Made by a program: the position numbers and the translations under genes. Positions 54,993 through 63,893 of a DNA stretch of 64,000 nucleotides are shown here, one piece after another. Every line of letters begins with the position of its first letter. Position 1 is the first letter of the stretch. Location: NCBI GenBank assembly GCA_036351375.1, contig JAZBOY010000058.1:15396-79395 (forward strand), read 5' to 3'. Under the pieces are notes generated by a model that had not been told where the DNA came from, ran no database searches, and was given only the letters and a program-made list of their open reading frames with translations. Origin of the DNA: JANQIO01 sp036351375. GTDB lineage: Bacteria > Pseudomonadota > Gammaproteobacteria > Pseudomonadales > Halieaceae.

Positions 54993-55493
54993 ATGGCGTT
55001 GATACTGGGTATTGATCCCGGCTCCCAGAAAACCGGTTTTGGCATTATCGCGTTCCAGTCGGGACGCAGCGAGTATGTCACCTCGGGCGTGATTCGCCTG
55101 CCGCGCGTCAGCCTGCCGGAGCGCCTGAAAATCATCTATGACAGCGTCGGCGAGATCGTGGCCGAGCACTGCCCCCAGGAACTGGCCATCGAGGAGGTGT
55201 TCCTGGCCCGGGACGCCAAGGCGGCGATCAAGCTGGGCCAGGCCCGCGGCGCCGCCATCGTTGCCTGCGTCAACCAGGGCATGCCGGTATATGAATATGC
55301 CGCCAAATCCATCAAGCAGGCGGTGGTAGGCACCGGCAGCGCCGAGAAAGCCCAGGTGCAGCACATGGTAAAGAGCCTGCTGCGACTGCCGGCGGCACCG
55401 AAGGAAGACGCCGCCGATGCCCTGGCCGCCGCCCTGTGCCACGCCCACACCCAGCAATACCTGGTGCGCCAGGCCCGCAGTCGACGCCGCTGA
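54993..55493 (+). CDS. ruvC: Holliday junction resolvase RuvC
   Basis: Dimeric Mg2+ nuclease cutting junctions in concert with RuvAB. 166 residues. Catalytic Asp8 in LGIDPGSQKTGFG, Glu in ELAIEEVFLARDAKAAI, and the C-terminal acidic pair in KEDAADALAAALCHAHT. 78-bp gap after yebC. The 3' flank carries a 28-bp tandem repeat. Confidence 0.96.
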   Translation: MALILGIDPGSQKTGFGIIAFQSGRSEYVTSGVIRLPRVSLPERLKIIYDSVGEIVAEHCPQELAIEEVFLARDAKAAIKLGQARGAAIVACVNQGMPVYEYAAKSIKQAVVGTGSAEKAQVQHMVKSLLRLPAAPKEDAADALAAALCHAHTQQYLVRQARSRRR

Positions 55494-55495
55494 GT

Positions 55496-55546
55496 CCGGC
55501 CTATGCGGCCCAACCTGCGCGGCCCGGCCTATGCGGCCCAACCTGC
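55496..55546 (+). repeat. Tandem direct repeat between ruvC and ruvA
   Basis: A 23-nt unit occurs identically at 55496-55518 and 55524-55546 (period 28; it begins CCGGCCTATGCGGCCC). It lies in the 91-bp gap just ahead of the ruvA ribosome-binding region. Probably a local duplication. Confidence 0.9.
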
Positions 55547-55584
55547 TTGCAGTACCATTGCACAAACCTCAGAGACGCTTTTAC

Positions 55585-56187
55585 ATGATCGGTCGCATTC
55601 GCGGACTGCTGCTGGAAATCCAGCCCCCCGATATCCTCTTGGACGTCGGCGGCCTCGGCTACGAGGTCCAGGTGCCAATGACCACCCTCTACGAGCTGCC
55701 GGAACCCGGCGCTGAAGTCACCCTGTTTACCCATTTCGTGGTGCGCGAAGACGCCCAGCTGCTCTACGGCTTCCTGTCGGAGCGCGAGCGTGGGCTGTTT
55801 CGCCACCTCATCAAGGTCAACGGCGTGGGACCCAAGCTGGGCCTGGCCATTCTCTCCGGCATGGACGCGGACAGCTTCGTGCGCGCCGTGCAGCGCGATG
55901 ACACCAGCAGCCTGGTGCAGCTGCCTGGGGTGGGCAAAAAGACTGCAGAGCGACTGCTGGTAGAAATGCGCGACAAGCTTGCCGACTGGCTGCTGGAACT
56001 GGAGCAGGTGACCCCGACCACAGTCGGCGCGCGGGATATCCAGGCCGAGGCCGAGTCGGCGCTGGTGGCCCTCGGCTACAAACCGGCCGAAGCCAACAAG
56101 GCGGTTACCGCTGCCAACGACGGCAGCTGCGACCGCAGTGAAGACCTGATTCGCCGGGCGCTGCAGTCCATGGTAGGCGCCAAATGA
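55585..56187 (+). CDS. ruvA: Holliday junction branch migration subunit RuvA
   Basis: Tetramer binding the junction and loading RuvB. 200 residues from the ATG at 55585 (MIGRIRGLLLE); the frame continues open far upstream into ruvC but without homology. OB-fold (1-63), two HhH motifs (FRHLIKVNGVGPKLGLAILSG and LVQLPGVGKKTAERLLVEM), and the C-terminal RuvB-binding domain III. The ATGA overlap couples it to ruvB. Confidence 0.96.
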   Translation: MIGRIRGLLLEIQPPDILLDVGGLGYEVQVPMTTLYELPEPGAEVTLFTHFVVREDAQLLYGFLSERERGLFRHLIKVNGVGPKLGLAILSGMDADSFVRAVQRDDTSSLVQLPGVGKKTAERLLVEMRDKLADWLLELEQVTPTTVGARDIQAEAESALVALGYKPAEANKAVTAANDGSCDRSEDLIRRALQSMVGAK

Positions 56188-57248
56188 TTGAAACAGACCG
56201 CCTGGTTGCCCCGGAAGACCCCGGCGGTCGCGAGGATGTAATCGACCGCGCCATCCGGCCGCGGGCGTTGGCGGAGTATGTCGGCCAGCCCGGGGTGCGC
56301 GAGCAGATGCAGATCTTCATCGATGCCGCCCGGGGCCGCTCCGAGGCCCTCGACCACACGCTGATTTTTGGCCCTCCCGGGCTCGGCAAGACCACCCTGG
56401 CGCATATCATCGCCAACGAGATGGGGGTGGACCTCAAGAGCACCTCGGGCCCGGTGCTGGAGAAGGCCGGCGACATCGCCGCCCTGATGACCAACCTGGA
56501 GCCGGGCGATGTGCTGTTCATCGACGAGATACACCGCCTCTCACCCTATGTAGAGGAAGTGCTGTACCCGGCGATGGAGGACTACCAGCTCGATATCATG
56601 ATCGGTGAGGGGCCGGCGGCGCGCTCCATCAAGCTGGATATCCCGCCCTTTACGCTGGTCGGCGCCACCACTCGCGCCGGCCTGCTGACCTCTCCGTTGC
56701 GCGACCGTTTTGGCATCGTGCAGCGGCTGGAGTTCTACTCGGTCGCCGATCTCGGCAATATTGTCCAGCGCTCTGGCACCATCATGGGTGTCGGGGTGAC
56801 GGAAGAGGGCGCGGTGGAGATTGCCCGCCGCTCGCGCGGCACGCCGCGGATCGCCAACCGCCTGCTGCGCAGGGTCAGGGATTATGCCGAGGTGAAGAGC
56901 GACGGCCGTATCGACGGCGCGGTGGCCTCCGCGGCCCTGGACATGCTGGACGTCGACCAGGTGGGTTTCGACAATCTCGACCGCCGACTGCTGCAGCTGT
57001 TGATCGAAAAGTTCGACGGCGGGCCGGCCGGGGTAGAGAGCCTGGCGGCGGCGCTCTCTGAAGAACGCGGCACCATCGAGGATGTTATCGAGCCCTACCT
57101 GCTGCAACAGGGTTACCTGATGCGAACCGCACGCGGCCGCATGGCGACCCGTATTGCCTGGCAGCATTTCGGGCTGTCACCGCCGGGCGGCGCTGCCGAT
57201 ACCAACCTGTCCCTCGACTTGGGCGACGGGGACGATGGCGACAGCTGA
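56184..57248 (+). CDS. ruvB: Holliday junction DNA helicase RuvB
   Basis: Hexameric AAA+ motor for branch migration. 354 residues. Walker A GPPGLGKTTLAH, Walker B LFIDEIHRLS, sensor 1 VGATTRAGLL and arginine-finger region SPLRDRFGI are all intact. The C-terminal winged helix is complete and extended by a short Asp-rich tail. Overlaps ruvA by 4 bp and ybgC by 14 bp. Confidence 0.97.
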   Translation: MIETDRLVAPEDPGGREDVIDRAIRPRALAEYVGQPGVREQMQIFIDAARGRSEALDHTLIFGPPGLGKTTLAHIIANEMGVDLKSTSGPVLEKAGDIAALMTNLEPGDVLFIDEIHRLSPYVEEVLYPAMEDYQLDIMIGEGPAARSIKLDIPPFTLVGATTRAGLLTSPLRDRFGIVQRLEFYSVADLGNIVQRSGTIMGVGVTEEGAVEIARRSRGTPRIANRLLRRVRDYAEVKSDGRIDGAVASAALDMLDVDQVGFDNLDRRLLQLLIEKFDGGPAGVESLAAALSEERGTIEDVIEPYLLQQGYLMRTARGRMATRIAWQHFGLSPPGGAADTNLSLDLGDGDDGDS

Positions 57249-57690
57249 GCGCGCGGCCGCGGCCGCAGGCGTCGCGGAATTTTCGCATCCGGTCAGGGTC
57301 TACATCGAAGACACCGACGCCGGTGGCATTGTCTACTACGTGAACTACCTGAAGTTCATGGAACGGGCCCGCACTGAGTACATGCGCAGCGCGGGCTTTG
57401 ATCGCGAGGCAATCTTCAATGCCGAGCTGATGTTCGTGGTTCGGGATGTGCAGGTGCGTTACCTGGAACCGGCCCGGCTGGACGACGAACTGCAGGTCAC
57501 GGCGCGGCTGCTGGAGAGCGGGGCGGCGTACATTCTGCTGGCCCAGTCGGTGCGGCGGGGTGACGAAGTCCTGGCGGAAGGGGAGGTCAGGATTGTCTGT
57601 GTCGACCAGCGCAAGCTGGTACCAAGAAGAATGCCGGCGCCACTGCTGGCGGCGCTGAAGAACAGCGCGACCACTCGGGGAGAAACTTGA
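57235..57690 (+). CDS. ybgC: Tol-Pal system acyl-CoA thioesterase YbgC
   Basis: Hotdog-fold thioesterase acting on acyl-CoA or acyl-ACP, linked to Tol-Pal by position. 151 residues from ATG 57235, inside the end of ruvB. Catalytic Asp in VYIEDTDAGGIVYYVNYLKFMERARTEYMR. The first ~12 residues are a poorly conserved Ala-rich extension. It overlaps the tolQ ATG (TGATG). Confidence 0.93.
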   Translation: MATAERAAAAAGVAEFSHPVRVYIEDTDAGGIVYYVNYLKFMERARTEYMRSAGFDREAIFNAELMFVVRDVQVRYLEPARLDDELQVTARLLESGAAYILLAQSVRRGDEVLAEGEVRIVCVDQRKLVPRRMPAPLLAALKNSATTRGET

Positions 57691-58388
57691 TGGAACAACA
57701 AATGAGCCTCATGGAACTGGTGCTCAACGCCGGCCTGACCGTGCAGGCCGTCATGGGTCTGCTGCTGCTGGCATCGGTGGTGTCCTGGTTCATGATTTCC
57801 CAACGCCTGATCTACTTTCGCGCGGTACGCGATGAGATGTACGGCTTTGAGGACCAGTTCTGGTCGGGCATAGACCTGAGCCAGCTCTACCGGGACGGTA
57901 ACGAGCGCGCCCAGGCGGGCCAGGTGCTTGGTATGGAGAGTATTTTCCGCGCAGGCTTCAAGGAATTTTCGCGGCTTGCCCAGCAGGGCCTGGATAGCGA
58001 CGGCATCATGGACGGCACCCAGCGCGCCATGCGCGTGGCCCTGTCCCGTGAGGAGGAGCGACTTGAACGACACCTGCCGTTCCTGGCCACCGTGGGCTCC
58101 ACCAGCCCCTACATCGGACTGTTCGGGACCGTCTGGGGCATCATGAACTCCTTCCGCGGGCTGGCGAATTCCACCCAGGCGACACTGGCCACCGTGGCGC
58201 CGGGCATCTCGGAGGCGCTGATCGCCACCGCCATGGGGCTGTTTGCGGCTATCCCGGCGGTGATGGCCTACAACCGGTTTGCCTCCAAGCTCGATACCTA
58301 TACCGGACGCTACGAGGCGTTTGTGGACGAATTCTCCAGCATCCTGTTGCGCCAGGCCCACGCGGTAGCGTCGCGCAAGAAGGCCTGA
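57690..58388 (+). CDS. tolQ: Tol-Pal proton-channel subunit TolQ
   Basis: Inner-membrane MotA/ExbB-like protein, 232 residues with three TM segments (about 15-37, 135-157, 170-192). The TM2-TM3 region PYIGLFGTVWGIMNSFRGLANSTQATLATVAPGISEALIATAMGLFAAIPAV is the family signature. With TolR it uses the proton motive force to energise TolA during constriction. Start at ATG 57690 overlapping the ybgC stop. Confidence 0.96.
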   Translation: MEQQMSLMELVLNAGLTVQAVMGLLLLASVVSWFMISQRLIYFRAVRDEMYGFEDQFWSGIDLSQLYRDGNERAQAGQVLGMESIFRAGFKEFSRLAQQGLDSDGIMDGTQRAMRVALSREEERLERHLPFLATVGSTSPYIGLFGTVWGIMNSFRGLANSTQATLATVAPGISEALIATAMGLFAAIPAVMAYNRFASKLDTYTGRYEAFVDEFSSILLRQAHAVASRKKA

Positions 58389-58389
58389 C

Positions 58390-58803
58390 ATGGGACGCAA
58401 GAAGCACCGGCCCATGGCCGAGATCAACGTGGTGCCCTACATCGATGTGATGCTGGTACTGCTGGTGATCTTCATGGTGACCGCGCCGCTGCTGATGCAG
58501 GGGGTCAAGGTTGACCTGCCGGAAGCCAACTCCGACCCGGTGGAAAACCAGGACCCGGAGCCGCTGATCGTGTCGATCAACGACAAGGGCGAGCTGTTCC
58601 TGAACCTCGGCGCCGATCAGCAGCAGGTGCTGTCGCTGGCCACGGTGCGCGACCGGGTCGGCGTGGTGATGCGCCGCAACCCCGACAAACCGGTAATGGT
58701 ATGGGGTGATCGCAACGTGCCCTACGGCGAGGTCGTGGTACTGATGACTGCACTGCAGGAGGCCGGCGCCCCGAGCGTGGGCCTGGTGACGGAGCCGCCC
58801 TGA
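58390..58803 (+). CDS. tolR: Tol-Pal proton-channel subunit TolR
   Basis: ExbD-like, 137 residues. A single TM carrying the proton-relay Asp (INVVPYIDVMLVLLVIFMVTAPLL), then the periplasmic domain that binds peptidoglycan. It starts one base after tolQ and ends at the tolA ATG. Confidence 0.96.
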   Translation: MGRKKHRPMAEINVVPYIDVMLVLLVIFMVTAPLLMQGVKVDLPEANSDPVENQDPEPLIVSINDKGELFLNLGADQQQVLSLATVRDRVGVVMRRNPDKPVMVWGDRNVPYGEVVVLMTALQEAGAPSVGLVTEPP

Positions 58804-59555
58804 TGCGCAGGAGTATCTTCTGGCGTCCGGCGCTGCTGACCGTGCTGCTGCACGGCTGGCTGCTGTATGCGCTGACCGCAAACTGGAGTACTCCCACCGA
58901 TGCCGCGGTCAAGCCGGTGCAGACGCCGCGCTTTATCCAGGCCCGGCTGGTAGAGCTGGAGAAGCCTAGGCCGGCCGCACCCAAGCCAAAGCCTAAGGCA
59001 AAGCCGGCCGCGCCCAAGCCGGCCACACCTAAGCCGGCCACACCTAAGCCGGCCACGGCAAAACCCAAACCAAAGCCCACGCCAAAACCGACACCTGCGG
59101 TGGCCGAGGCGAAGCCAAAACCGAAGCCTGCCGAGCCTAAGCCCCAGCCGGAGCCCCGAGAGCCCACCGCCGAGGAGCGCGCCGAGGCGGCCCGTGACGA
59201 ACTGGCAATGGCCATGGAGGCAGAGGATGAGGCGCTGGAAGCGCTCTCGGACGAGCAGCTGACGGCCAGCTATATCGCCTTGATCGCCCGCGCGGTGGAA
59301 GATAACTGGAGTCGTCCACCCAGTGCCCGCAACGGCATGGAAGCAGAGCTGCTGCTGCAGTTGATCCCCACCGGCGAAGTGGTCAGCGTGACCCTGGCGC
59401 GCGGTAGCGGCAATACTGCCTTTGACCGCTCGGCGGTCAACGCGGTAGAAAAGGCAGCCCAGTTCCCGGAACTGCAACAGTTGGAGCCGCGGCTGTTCGA
59501 AGAGAACTTCCGCCGCCTGCGACTGAAATTCAAACCTGAGGATTTGCGTTACTGA
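58803..59555 (+). CDS. tolA: Tol-Pal bridging protein TolA, with Pro-rich domain II
   Basis: 250 residues. One N-terminal TM (LLTVLLHGWLLYALTA), a periplasmic linker, and a C-terminal TonB/TolA domain (about 155-250: YIALIARAVEDNWSRPPSARNGMEAELLLQLIPTGEVVSVTLARGSGN). The linker is not the long Ala/Lys/Glu helix of E. coli TolA but a Pro-Lys polyproline stretch (AAPKPATPKPATPKPATAKPKPKPTPKPTP) like TonB, then a shorter Glu/Ala helix. The DNA carries four 15-bp repeat units at 59001-59060. The protein is short compared with E. coli (421). Confidence 0.93.
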   Translation: MRRSIFWRPALLTVLLHGWLLYALTANWSTPTDAAVKPVQTPRFIQARLVELEKPRPAAPKPKPKAKPAAPKPATPKPATPKPATAKPKPKPTPKPTPAVAEAKPKPKPAEPKPQPEPREPTAEERAEAARDELAMAMEAEDEALEALSDEQLTASYIALIARAVEDNWSRPPSARNGMEAELLLQLIPTGEVVSVTLARGSGNTAFDRSAVNAVEKAAQFPELQQLEPRLFEENFRRLRLKFKPEDLRY

Positions 59556-60841
59556 TGATGCGTCAGCTTGTATTGCTTTTGCTGCTGGTAGCCGGCAGCG
59601 CCCGAGCCGAACTGGTGATCGAGATCACCCAGGGCCGGGACAACCCCACGTCGATTGCCGTGGTCCCCTTTGCCTGGTCAGGCTGGGGTTCGTCCCCCGA
59701 GGATGTTGCCGGTGTGATCGGTGACGACCTGGAGCGCAGCGGCCAGTTTGCGCCAGTCAAGCTGGCCAATATGCTGAGCCTGCCGACCCGCGAGGCCGAC
59801 ATCTACTTCCGTGACTGGCGCGCCACCGACGTGGAGTACCTGCTGATCGGCCGGGTGGCCGGCGACAGCAGTACCACCATCGAGTGGGAACTGTTCGATG
59901 TGTTTCGCCAGGCCAAGGTGCTGTCGGGCCGCGAGGTGGGGCCGGTGGAGGACCTGCGCATGCTGGCCCACCGGGTCAGCGACGATGTCTACCAACAGCT
60001 CACAGGGATTCGCGGCGCCTTCGCCACCCGTATCCTCTACGTGACGGTGAACCAGCGCTATGAGGCGCCGAGCACCTACCAGCTGACCGTTGCCGACGCC
60101 GACGGTGCCCGCGCCGAGGTGGTCTACGAATCCAATGAGCCCATCCTCAGTCCGACCTGGGCACCGGACGGCCGCAAGATTGCCTACGTCAGTTTCGAAA
60201 CCACTCGCCCGGCGGTATTCCTGCATGACCTCGATACCGGTATCCGTGAGCAGCTCACCGACTTCACCGGCCTCAATGGAGCGCCCTCCTTCTCGCCCGA
60301 CGGCAACAGTATTGCGCTGACGCTGTCCAAGGACGGCAGCCCGGATATCTACGTGCTGGACCTGGGGACTCGCCAGCTGCGCCGCGTGACCCGCCACTAC
60401 GCGATCGATACCGAACCGGCCTGGATGCCGGACGGGCGCTCACTGCTGTTTACCTCGGACCGGGGCGGCCGGCCGCAGATCTATCGGGTGGACATCGCCA
60501 CCGGCAAAACCGAGCGCGTCACCTTCGATGGCCCCTGGAATGCGCGCGCCTCTGTGGCGGCGGACGGCCGCACCATGGTCATGGTGCAGCAGAAAAACGG
60601 CCAATTTCAGATCGCCGTACAGGATTTGCAAGGGGGTAGGGTGCAAACCTTGACTAGTACCACATTAGACGAATCTCCCAGTGTCGCCCCCAATGGCTCT
60701 ATGCTATTGTACGCAACGAAATCGGGCGATCGCGGTATTCTCGCAGCGGTATCCGTGGACGGTGGCGTCAAATTCAGGCTGCCGTCACGCGACGGAGACG
60801 TGCGGGAACCTGCGTGGTCGCCATTTCTGGGGGACCCCTGA
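59555..60841 (+). CDS. tolB: Tol-Pal periplasmic beta-propeller TolB
   Basis: 428 residues. Signal peptide of about 18 residues (MMRQLVLLLLLVAGSARA), then N-terminal alpha/beta domain (FAPVKLANMLSLPTREADIYFRDWRATDVEYLLIGRV) and six WD-like PD40 blades (SPTWAPDGRKIAYVSFE, GAPSFSPDGNSIALTLSKDGSPDIYVLDL). It binds Pal and TolA. Start ambiguous by one codon (ATGATG). Its TGA-ATG overlap with tolA keeps stoichiometry. Confidence 0.96.
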   Translation: MMRQLVLLLLLVAGSARAELVIEITQGRDNPTSIAVVPFAWSGWGSSPEDVAGVIGDDLERSGQFAPVKLANMLSLPTREADIYFRDWRATDVEYLLIGRVAGDSSTTIEWELFDVFRQAKVLSGREVGPVEDLRMLAHRVSDDVYQQLTGIRGAFATRILYVTVNQRYEAPSTYQLTVADADGARAEVVYESNEPILSPTWAPDGRKIAYVSFETTRPAVFLHDLDTGIREQLTDFTGLNGAPSFSPDGNSIALTLSKDGSPDIYVLDLGTRQLRRVTRHYAIDTEPAWMPDGRSLLFTSDRGGRPQIYRVDIATGKTERVTFDGPWNARASVAADGRTMVMVQQKNGQFQIAVQDLQGGRVQTLTSTTLDESPSVAPNGSMLLYATKSGDRGILAAVSVDGGVKFRLPSRDGDVREPAWSPFLGDP

Positions 60842-60952
60842 CCAGGGGTTGGTAGATACGGTGTACAGTGCCTCGGCAGCCGCTTCAACGGCGCATCGCA
60901 CTGACACCAGCAAGCGTTGATTGTCGATTATCTGCAATAAGGAATAAGGGCT

Positions 60953-61480
60953 ATGAAACATTTTTTCGACGCCACCAAAGGGCTGTCAGTAATTTTCGCG
61001 GTATTGTTCATGGTCGGCTGTGCCAGCACCGACACCACCGACGCTGATGCAGAGGCTGCGGCCGAAGCGGAAGCAAGGAAGGCGGCCGAGATGGAAGCCG
61101 AAGAAGCCCGCATGGCGGCCGAGAAGGCACGCATGAAGGCACTGGAAGACGCGGTGGCTGCAGCCGGTAACGTCGTCTACTTCGACTTCGACAAGTCCAC
61201 GCTGACCAGCGCAACCCGACGTGTGCTGGACGCACACATCGCCCTGCTGAAGGAAAACAACAACAGCGTACGCCTGGAAGGCCACACCGATGAGCGCGGT
61301 ACCCGCGAGTACAACATGGCTCTGGGTGAGCGTCGCGCCAAGGCAGTGGTTGACTACATGGCGGTCAACGGTATTGCCCGCTATCGCCTCGAAACCGTCA
61401 GCTACGGCGAAGAACGCCCCGCGATGGCCGGCTCCAATGAAGCGGCCTGGTCCAAGAATCGCCGGGTAGAAATCAAGTAA
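60953..61480 (+). CDS. pal: Peptidoglycan-associated lipoprotein Pal
   Basis: Outer-membrane lipoprotein tethering the OM to peptidoglycan. 175 residues. Lipobox FMVGC gives lipidated Cys at about residue 23. An Ala/Glu coiled linker (AEAAAEAEARKAAEMEAEEARMAAEKARM) is longer than in E. coli, then the OmpA-like domain with YFDFDKSTL and the mDAP-binding LEGHTDERGTREYNMALGERRAKAV motif. 111 bp after tolB; a strong hairpin follows. Confidence 0.96.
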   Translation: MKHFFDATKGLSVIFAVLFMVGCASTDTTDADAEAAAEAEARKAAEMEAEEARMAAEKARMKALEDAVAAAGNVVYFDFDKSTLTSATRRVLDAHIALLKENNNSVRLEGHTDERGTREYNMALGERRAKAVVDYMAVNGIARYRLETVSYGEERPAMAGSNEAAWSKNRRVEIK

Positions 61481-61502
61481 ACCACCCTCGCTTGAGATCT
61501 TG

Positions 61503-61527
61503 TGGGCAACCCGATTCGGGTTGCCCA
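61503..61527 (+). terminator. Hairpin after pal
   Basis: 11-bp perfect stem (TGGGCAACCCG / CGGGTTGCCCA) with an ATT loop, 22 bp after the pal stop. No T-run, so it may be partial termination and protect pal mRNA before cpoB. Confidence 0.65.
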
Positions 61528-61563
61528 TAGCTCTCAGGCCTGTTTTTCCTTTTGCGATAGGTC

Positions 61564-62448
61564 ATGATCCGATCCACCGCTGTTCGCGCTCTCGCACCGA
61601 TGCTGCTTATCTGTGGCTGCCTTGCCGGTGGCGCGGCCCTTGCCCAGGACTATATTGACGTCGAAGCGGAGCGTCGCGCCGCTGAGTATCCGGGCGCCGA
61701 ACAGCCGCAGACCACCCAGTCTTACCCCGACGAACAGGGCGCCTACTCTTCCCAACAGGGTCAGTCCCAGTCGGGCGTGTCGCCAATCCCGCAGGGCGGT
61801 GCCGGTAGCGGCGGCAACCAGGGGTCTTTCAACGCGGGTGAACTGTTCTACCAGCTGCAGTTGCTGCAGCAGGAAGTGATGGAACTGCGCGGCAAGGTGG
61901 AAGAGCAGGAGTACCAGATTCGCCAGCTGCGTGAACAGAGCCTGGAACGCTATCTCGATCTCGACCAGCGACTGAAAAGCGGTGGTGTGCCAGCGGCCGC
62001 CGGCACAGCCTCCACAGCAGGCGCCAGCAATACCGCCACGCCGGCTCCGCAGCAGGAACTGCCGGGTGAGAGCGACGCCTACCGCGCGGCCTACAGCCTG
62101 GTACGCAGCCAGCAGTTCAATGACGCCGTGGCGGCTTTCCGCCAGTTCCTGGTGGATTTCCCCGGCGGCAAGTTTGCTCCCAATGCCCACTACTGGCTGG
62201 GGGAACTGTACCTGGTGCAGGTGCCGGCCGACGATGAGTCCGCGCGCCGCGCATTCAATGTGCTGCTGGAACAGTACCCCGACAACGCCAAGATTCCCGA
62301 TGCCCTCTACAAGCTCGGCAAGATCTACTACGACCGCGGCAACCGCGATCGTGCTCGCGAGTACCTCGACAGGGTGGTGAACGAGTTCGGCGACAGCGGC
62401 AGCTCTGCGGTAAAATTGGCGCGGGATTTCATCAGCCAGAACTACTGA
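61564..62448 (+). CDS. cpoB: Cell division coordinator CpoB (YbgF)
   Basis: Periplasmic regulator linking Tol-Pal to PBP1B. 294 residues. Signal peptide ending ALAQD, a Gln/Ser/Gly-rich linker, a trimeric coiled coil (about 98-135: LFYQLQLLQQEVMELRGKVEEQEYQIRQLREQ), and TPRs at 175-290 (YSLVRSQQFNDAVAAFRQFLVDFPGGKFAPNAHYWLGELYLVQ). Standard distal gene of the tol-pal operon. Confidence 0.94.
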   Translation: MIRSTAVRALAPMLLICGCLAGGAALAQDYIDVEAERRAAEYPGAEQPQTTQSYPDEQGAYSSQQGQSQSGVSPIPQGGAGSGGNQGSFNAGELFYQLQLLQQEVMELRGKVEEQEYQIRQLREQSLERYLDLDQRLKSGGVPAAAGTASTAGASNTATPAPQQELPGESDAYRAAYSLVRSQQFNDAVAAFRQFLVDFPGGKFAPNAHYWLGELYLVQVPADDESARRAFNVLLEQYPDNAKIPDALYKLGKIYYDRGNRDRAREYLDRVVNEFGDSGSSAVKLARDFISQNY

Positions 62449-62507
62449 CGTCATCCCGCGACTACACTTAGATCCAAAGCTTTCGTTTATCTTCAAAGCT
62501 GTTGCCC

Positions 62508-63176
62508 ATGTCCGAAGCCACCGTTGCGCGGGACGACTCCCTGCGCATTACAGAGATTTTCTATTCGCTGCAGGGTGAAGCGCGCACTGTGGGCCTGCCG
62601 ACCGTATTCGTGCGCCTCACCGGCTGTCCGCTGCGCTGTGTTTACTGTGATACCGAGTACGCCTTCCACGGCGGCCAGCAGCAGGCCATGGCCAGCATTC
62701 TCGACGAGGTGGCGGCCTATGCACCTCGCTATGTGACGGTGACCGGCGGCGAGCCGCTGGCCCAGCCCGGCTGTCACGCGTTGCTCAGCCAGCTCTGCGA
62801 TGCCGGTTACGAGGTGTCCCTGGAGACCAGCGGCGCCATGAGCGTTGCCCAGGTGGACCCGCGAGTGGTCAAGGTACTGGACCTCAAGACGCCCGCCTCC
62901 GGCGAGATGGACCGCAACGACTACGGCAACATCCAGTACCTCAATGCCCACGACCAGGTGAAGTTCGTGATCTGCGACCGCGGCGACTACGAGTGGGCGC
63001 GCTTCAAGCTGGATGAGCTCGGCCTGGCCGACAGGGTTGCCGATGTGCTGTTCTCGCCCAGTTTCGGCCAGCAGCACGCCACCCAGCTCGCCGACTGGGT
63101 TCTCGAAGATCGCCTGCCGGTACGCCTGCAGCTGCAACTGCACAAGCTACTGTGGAACGACGAGCCGGGGCGCTAG
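62508..63176 (+). CDS. queE: 7-carboxy-7-deazaguanine synthase
   Basis: Radical SAM enzyme of queuosine synthesis converting CPH4 to CDG. 222 residues from ATG 62508. The [4Fe-4S] ligands are Cys40, Cys44, Cys47 (TGCPLRCVYCDTEYAF), followed by the SAM motif VTVTGGEPLAQPGC. The order cpoB-queE-queC-tRNA-Lys matches Pseudomonas. It leaves a 2-bp gap to queC. Confidence 0.94.
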   Translation: MSEATVARDDSLRITEIFYSLQGEARTVGLPTVFVRLTGCPLRCVYCDTEYAFHGGQQQAMASILDEVAAYAPRYVTVTGGEPLAQPGCHALLSQLCDAGYEVSLETSGAMSVAQVDPRVVKVLDLKTPASGEMDRNDYGNIQYLNAHDQVKFVICDRGDYEWARFKLDELGLADRVADVLFSPSFGQQHATQLADWVLEDRLPVRLQLQLHKLLWNDEPGR

Positions 63177-63178
63177 CG

Positions 63179-63856
63179 ATGTCTGCACAGGAAAAAGCTG
63201 TAGTACTGGTATCCGGCGGCCTGGACTCCACCACCGTGCTGGCCATGGCGCAGGCGCAGGATTACGCCTGCCATACCCTGAGCTTCGACTACGGCCAGCG
63301 CCATCGCTCGGAACTGGTGGCGGCGGAGCGCGTCTCCCGCGCCATGGGGGTGGCCGATCACAAGGTGGTGCATCTGGACCTCGACAGCATCGGGGGCTCG
63401 GCGCTCACCGATATGGACATCGCAGTGCCGGAAGAGGAAACCGAGGGCATACCGGTCACCTACGTGCCGGCACGCAATACCGTGTTCCTGGCCATTGCAC
63501 TGGGCTGGGCCGAAGTGCTCGACGCCCGCCGGATTTTTATCGGCGTCAACGCCGTCGATTATTCCGGTTACCCGGATTGTCGCCCGGAATTCATCCAGGC
63601 CTTCGAACGCATGGCCAACCTGGCCACGAAAGTTGGCGTGGAGGCGGGCGGTCTCAGTATAGAAACCCCGCTGATTGACCTGGGGAAAGACGAGATTATC
63701 CGCACCGGCCTGCAGCTGGGGGTGGATTACAGCCTGACCGTATCCTGCTACCAGGCCAACGAGGAGGGCGAGGCCTGCGGCAAATGCGACAGCTGCCGCC
63801 TGCGCCGCCAGGGCTTCGAAGCCGCCGGCGTACCCGACCCCACCCGCTACCGCTGA
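63179..63856 (+). CDS. queC: 7-cyano-7-deazaguanine (preQ0) synthase
   Basis: ATP-dependent enzyme amidating then dehydrating CDG to preQ0. 225 residues from ATG 63179. PP-loop VLVSGGLDSTTVLAMA, the FDYGQRHRSEL block, and the zinc-binding Cys cluster SCYQANEEGEACGKCDSCRLR. The earlier in-frame ATG lies inside queE and adds nine non-conserved residues. Confidence 0.95.
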   Translation: MSAQEKAVVLVSGGLDSTTVLAMAQAQDYACHTLSFDYGQRHRSELVAAERVSRAMGVADHKVVHLDLDSIGGSALTDMDIAVPEEETEGIPVTYVPARNTVFLAIALGWAEVLDARRIFIGVNAVDYSGYPDCRPEFIQAFERMANLATKVGVEAGGLSIETPLIDLGKDEIIRTGLQLGVDYSLTVSCYQANEEGEACGKCDSCRLRRQGFEAAGVPDPTRYR

Positions 63857-63876
63857 GTCCTACCCCCGGCTACCAA

Positions 63877-63893
63877 AAAACTCCTTGAGTTTT
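63877..63893 (+). terminator. Weak terminator after queC
   Basis: AAAACTC-ctt-GAGTTTT, 7-bp stem with the T-run as part of the stem. It overlaps the -35 of the tRNA promoter. Confidence 0.4.

Noticed and set aside
59001..59060. CRISPR-like or mobile repeats
   Set aside because: They are in-frame codon repeats for PKPAT in tolA, without spacers.
62449..62507. preQ1 riboswitch before queE
   Set aside because: The 59-bp gap shows no preQ1-type hairpin and A-rich tail arrangement.
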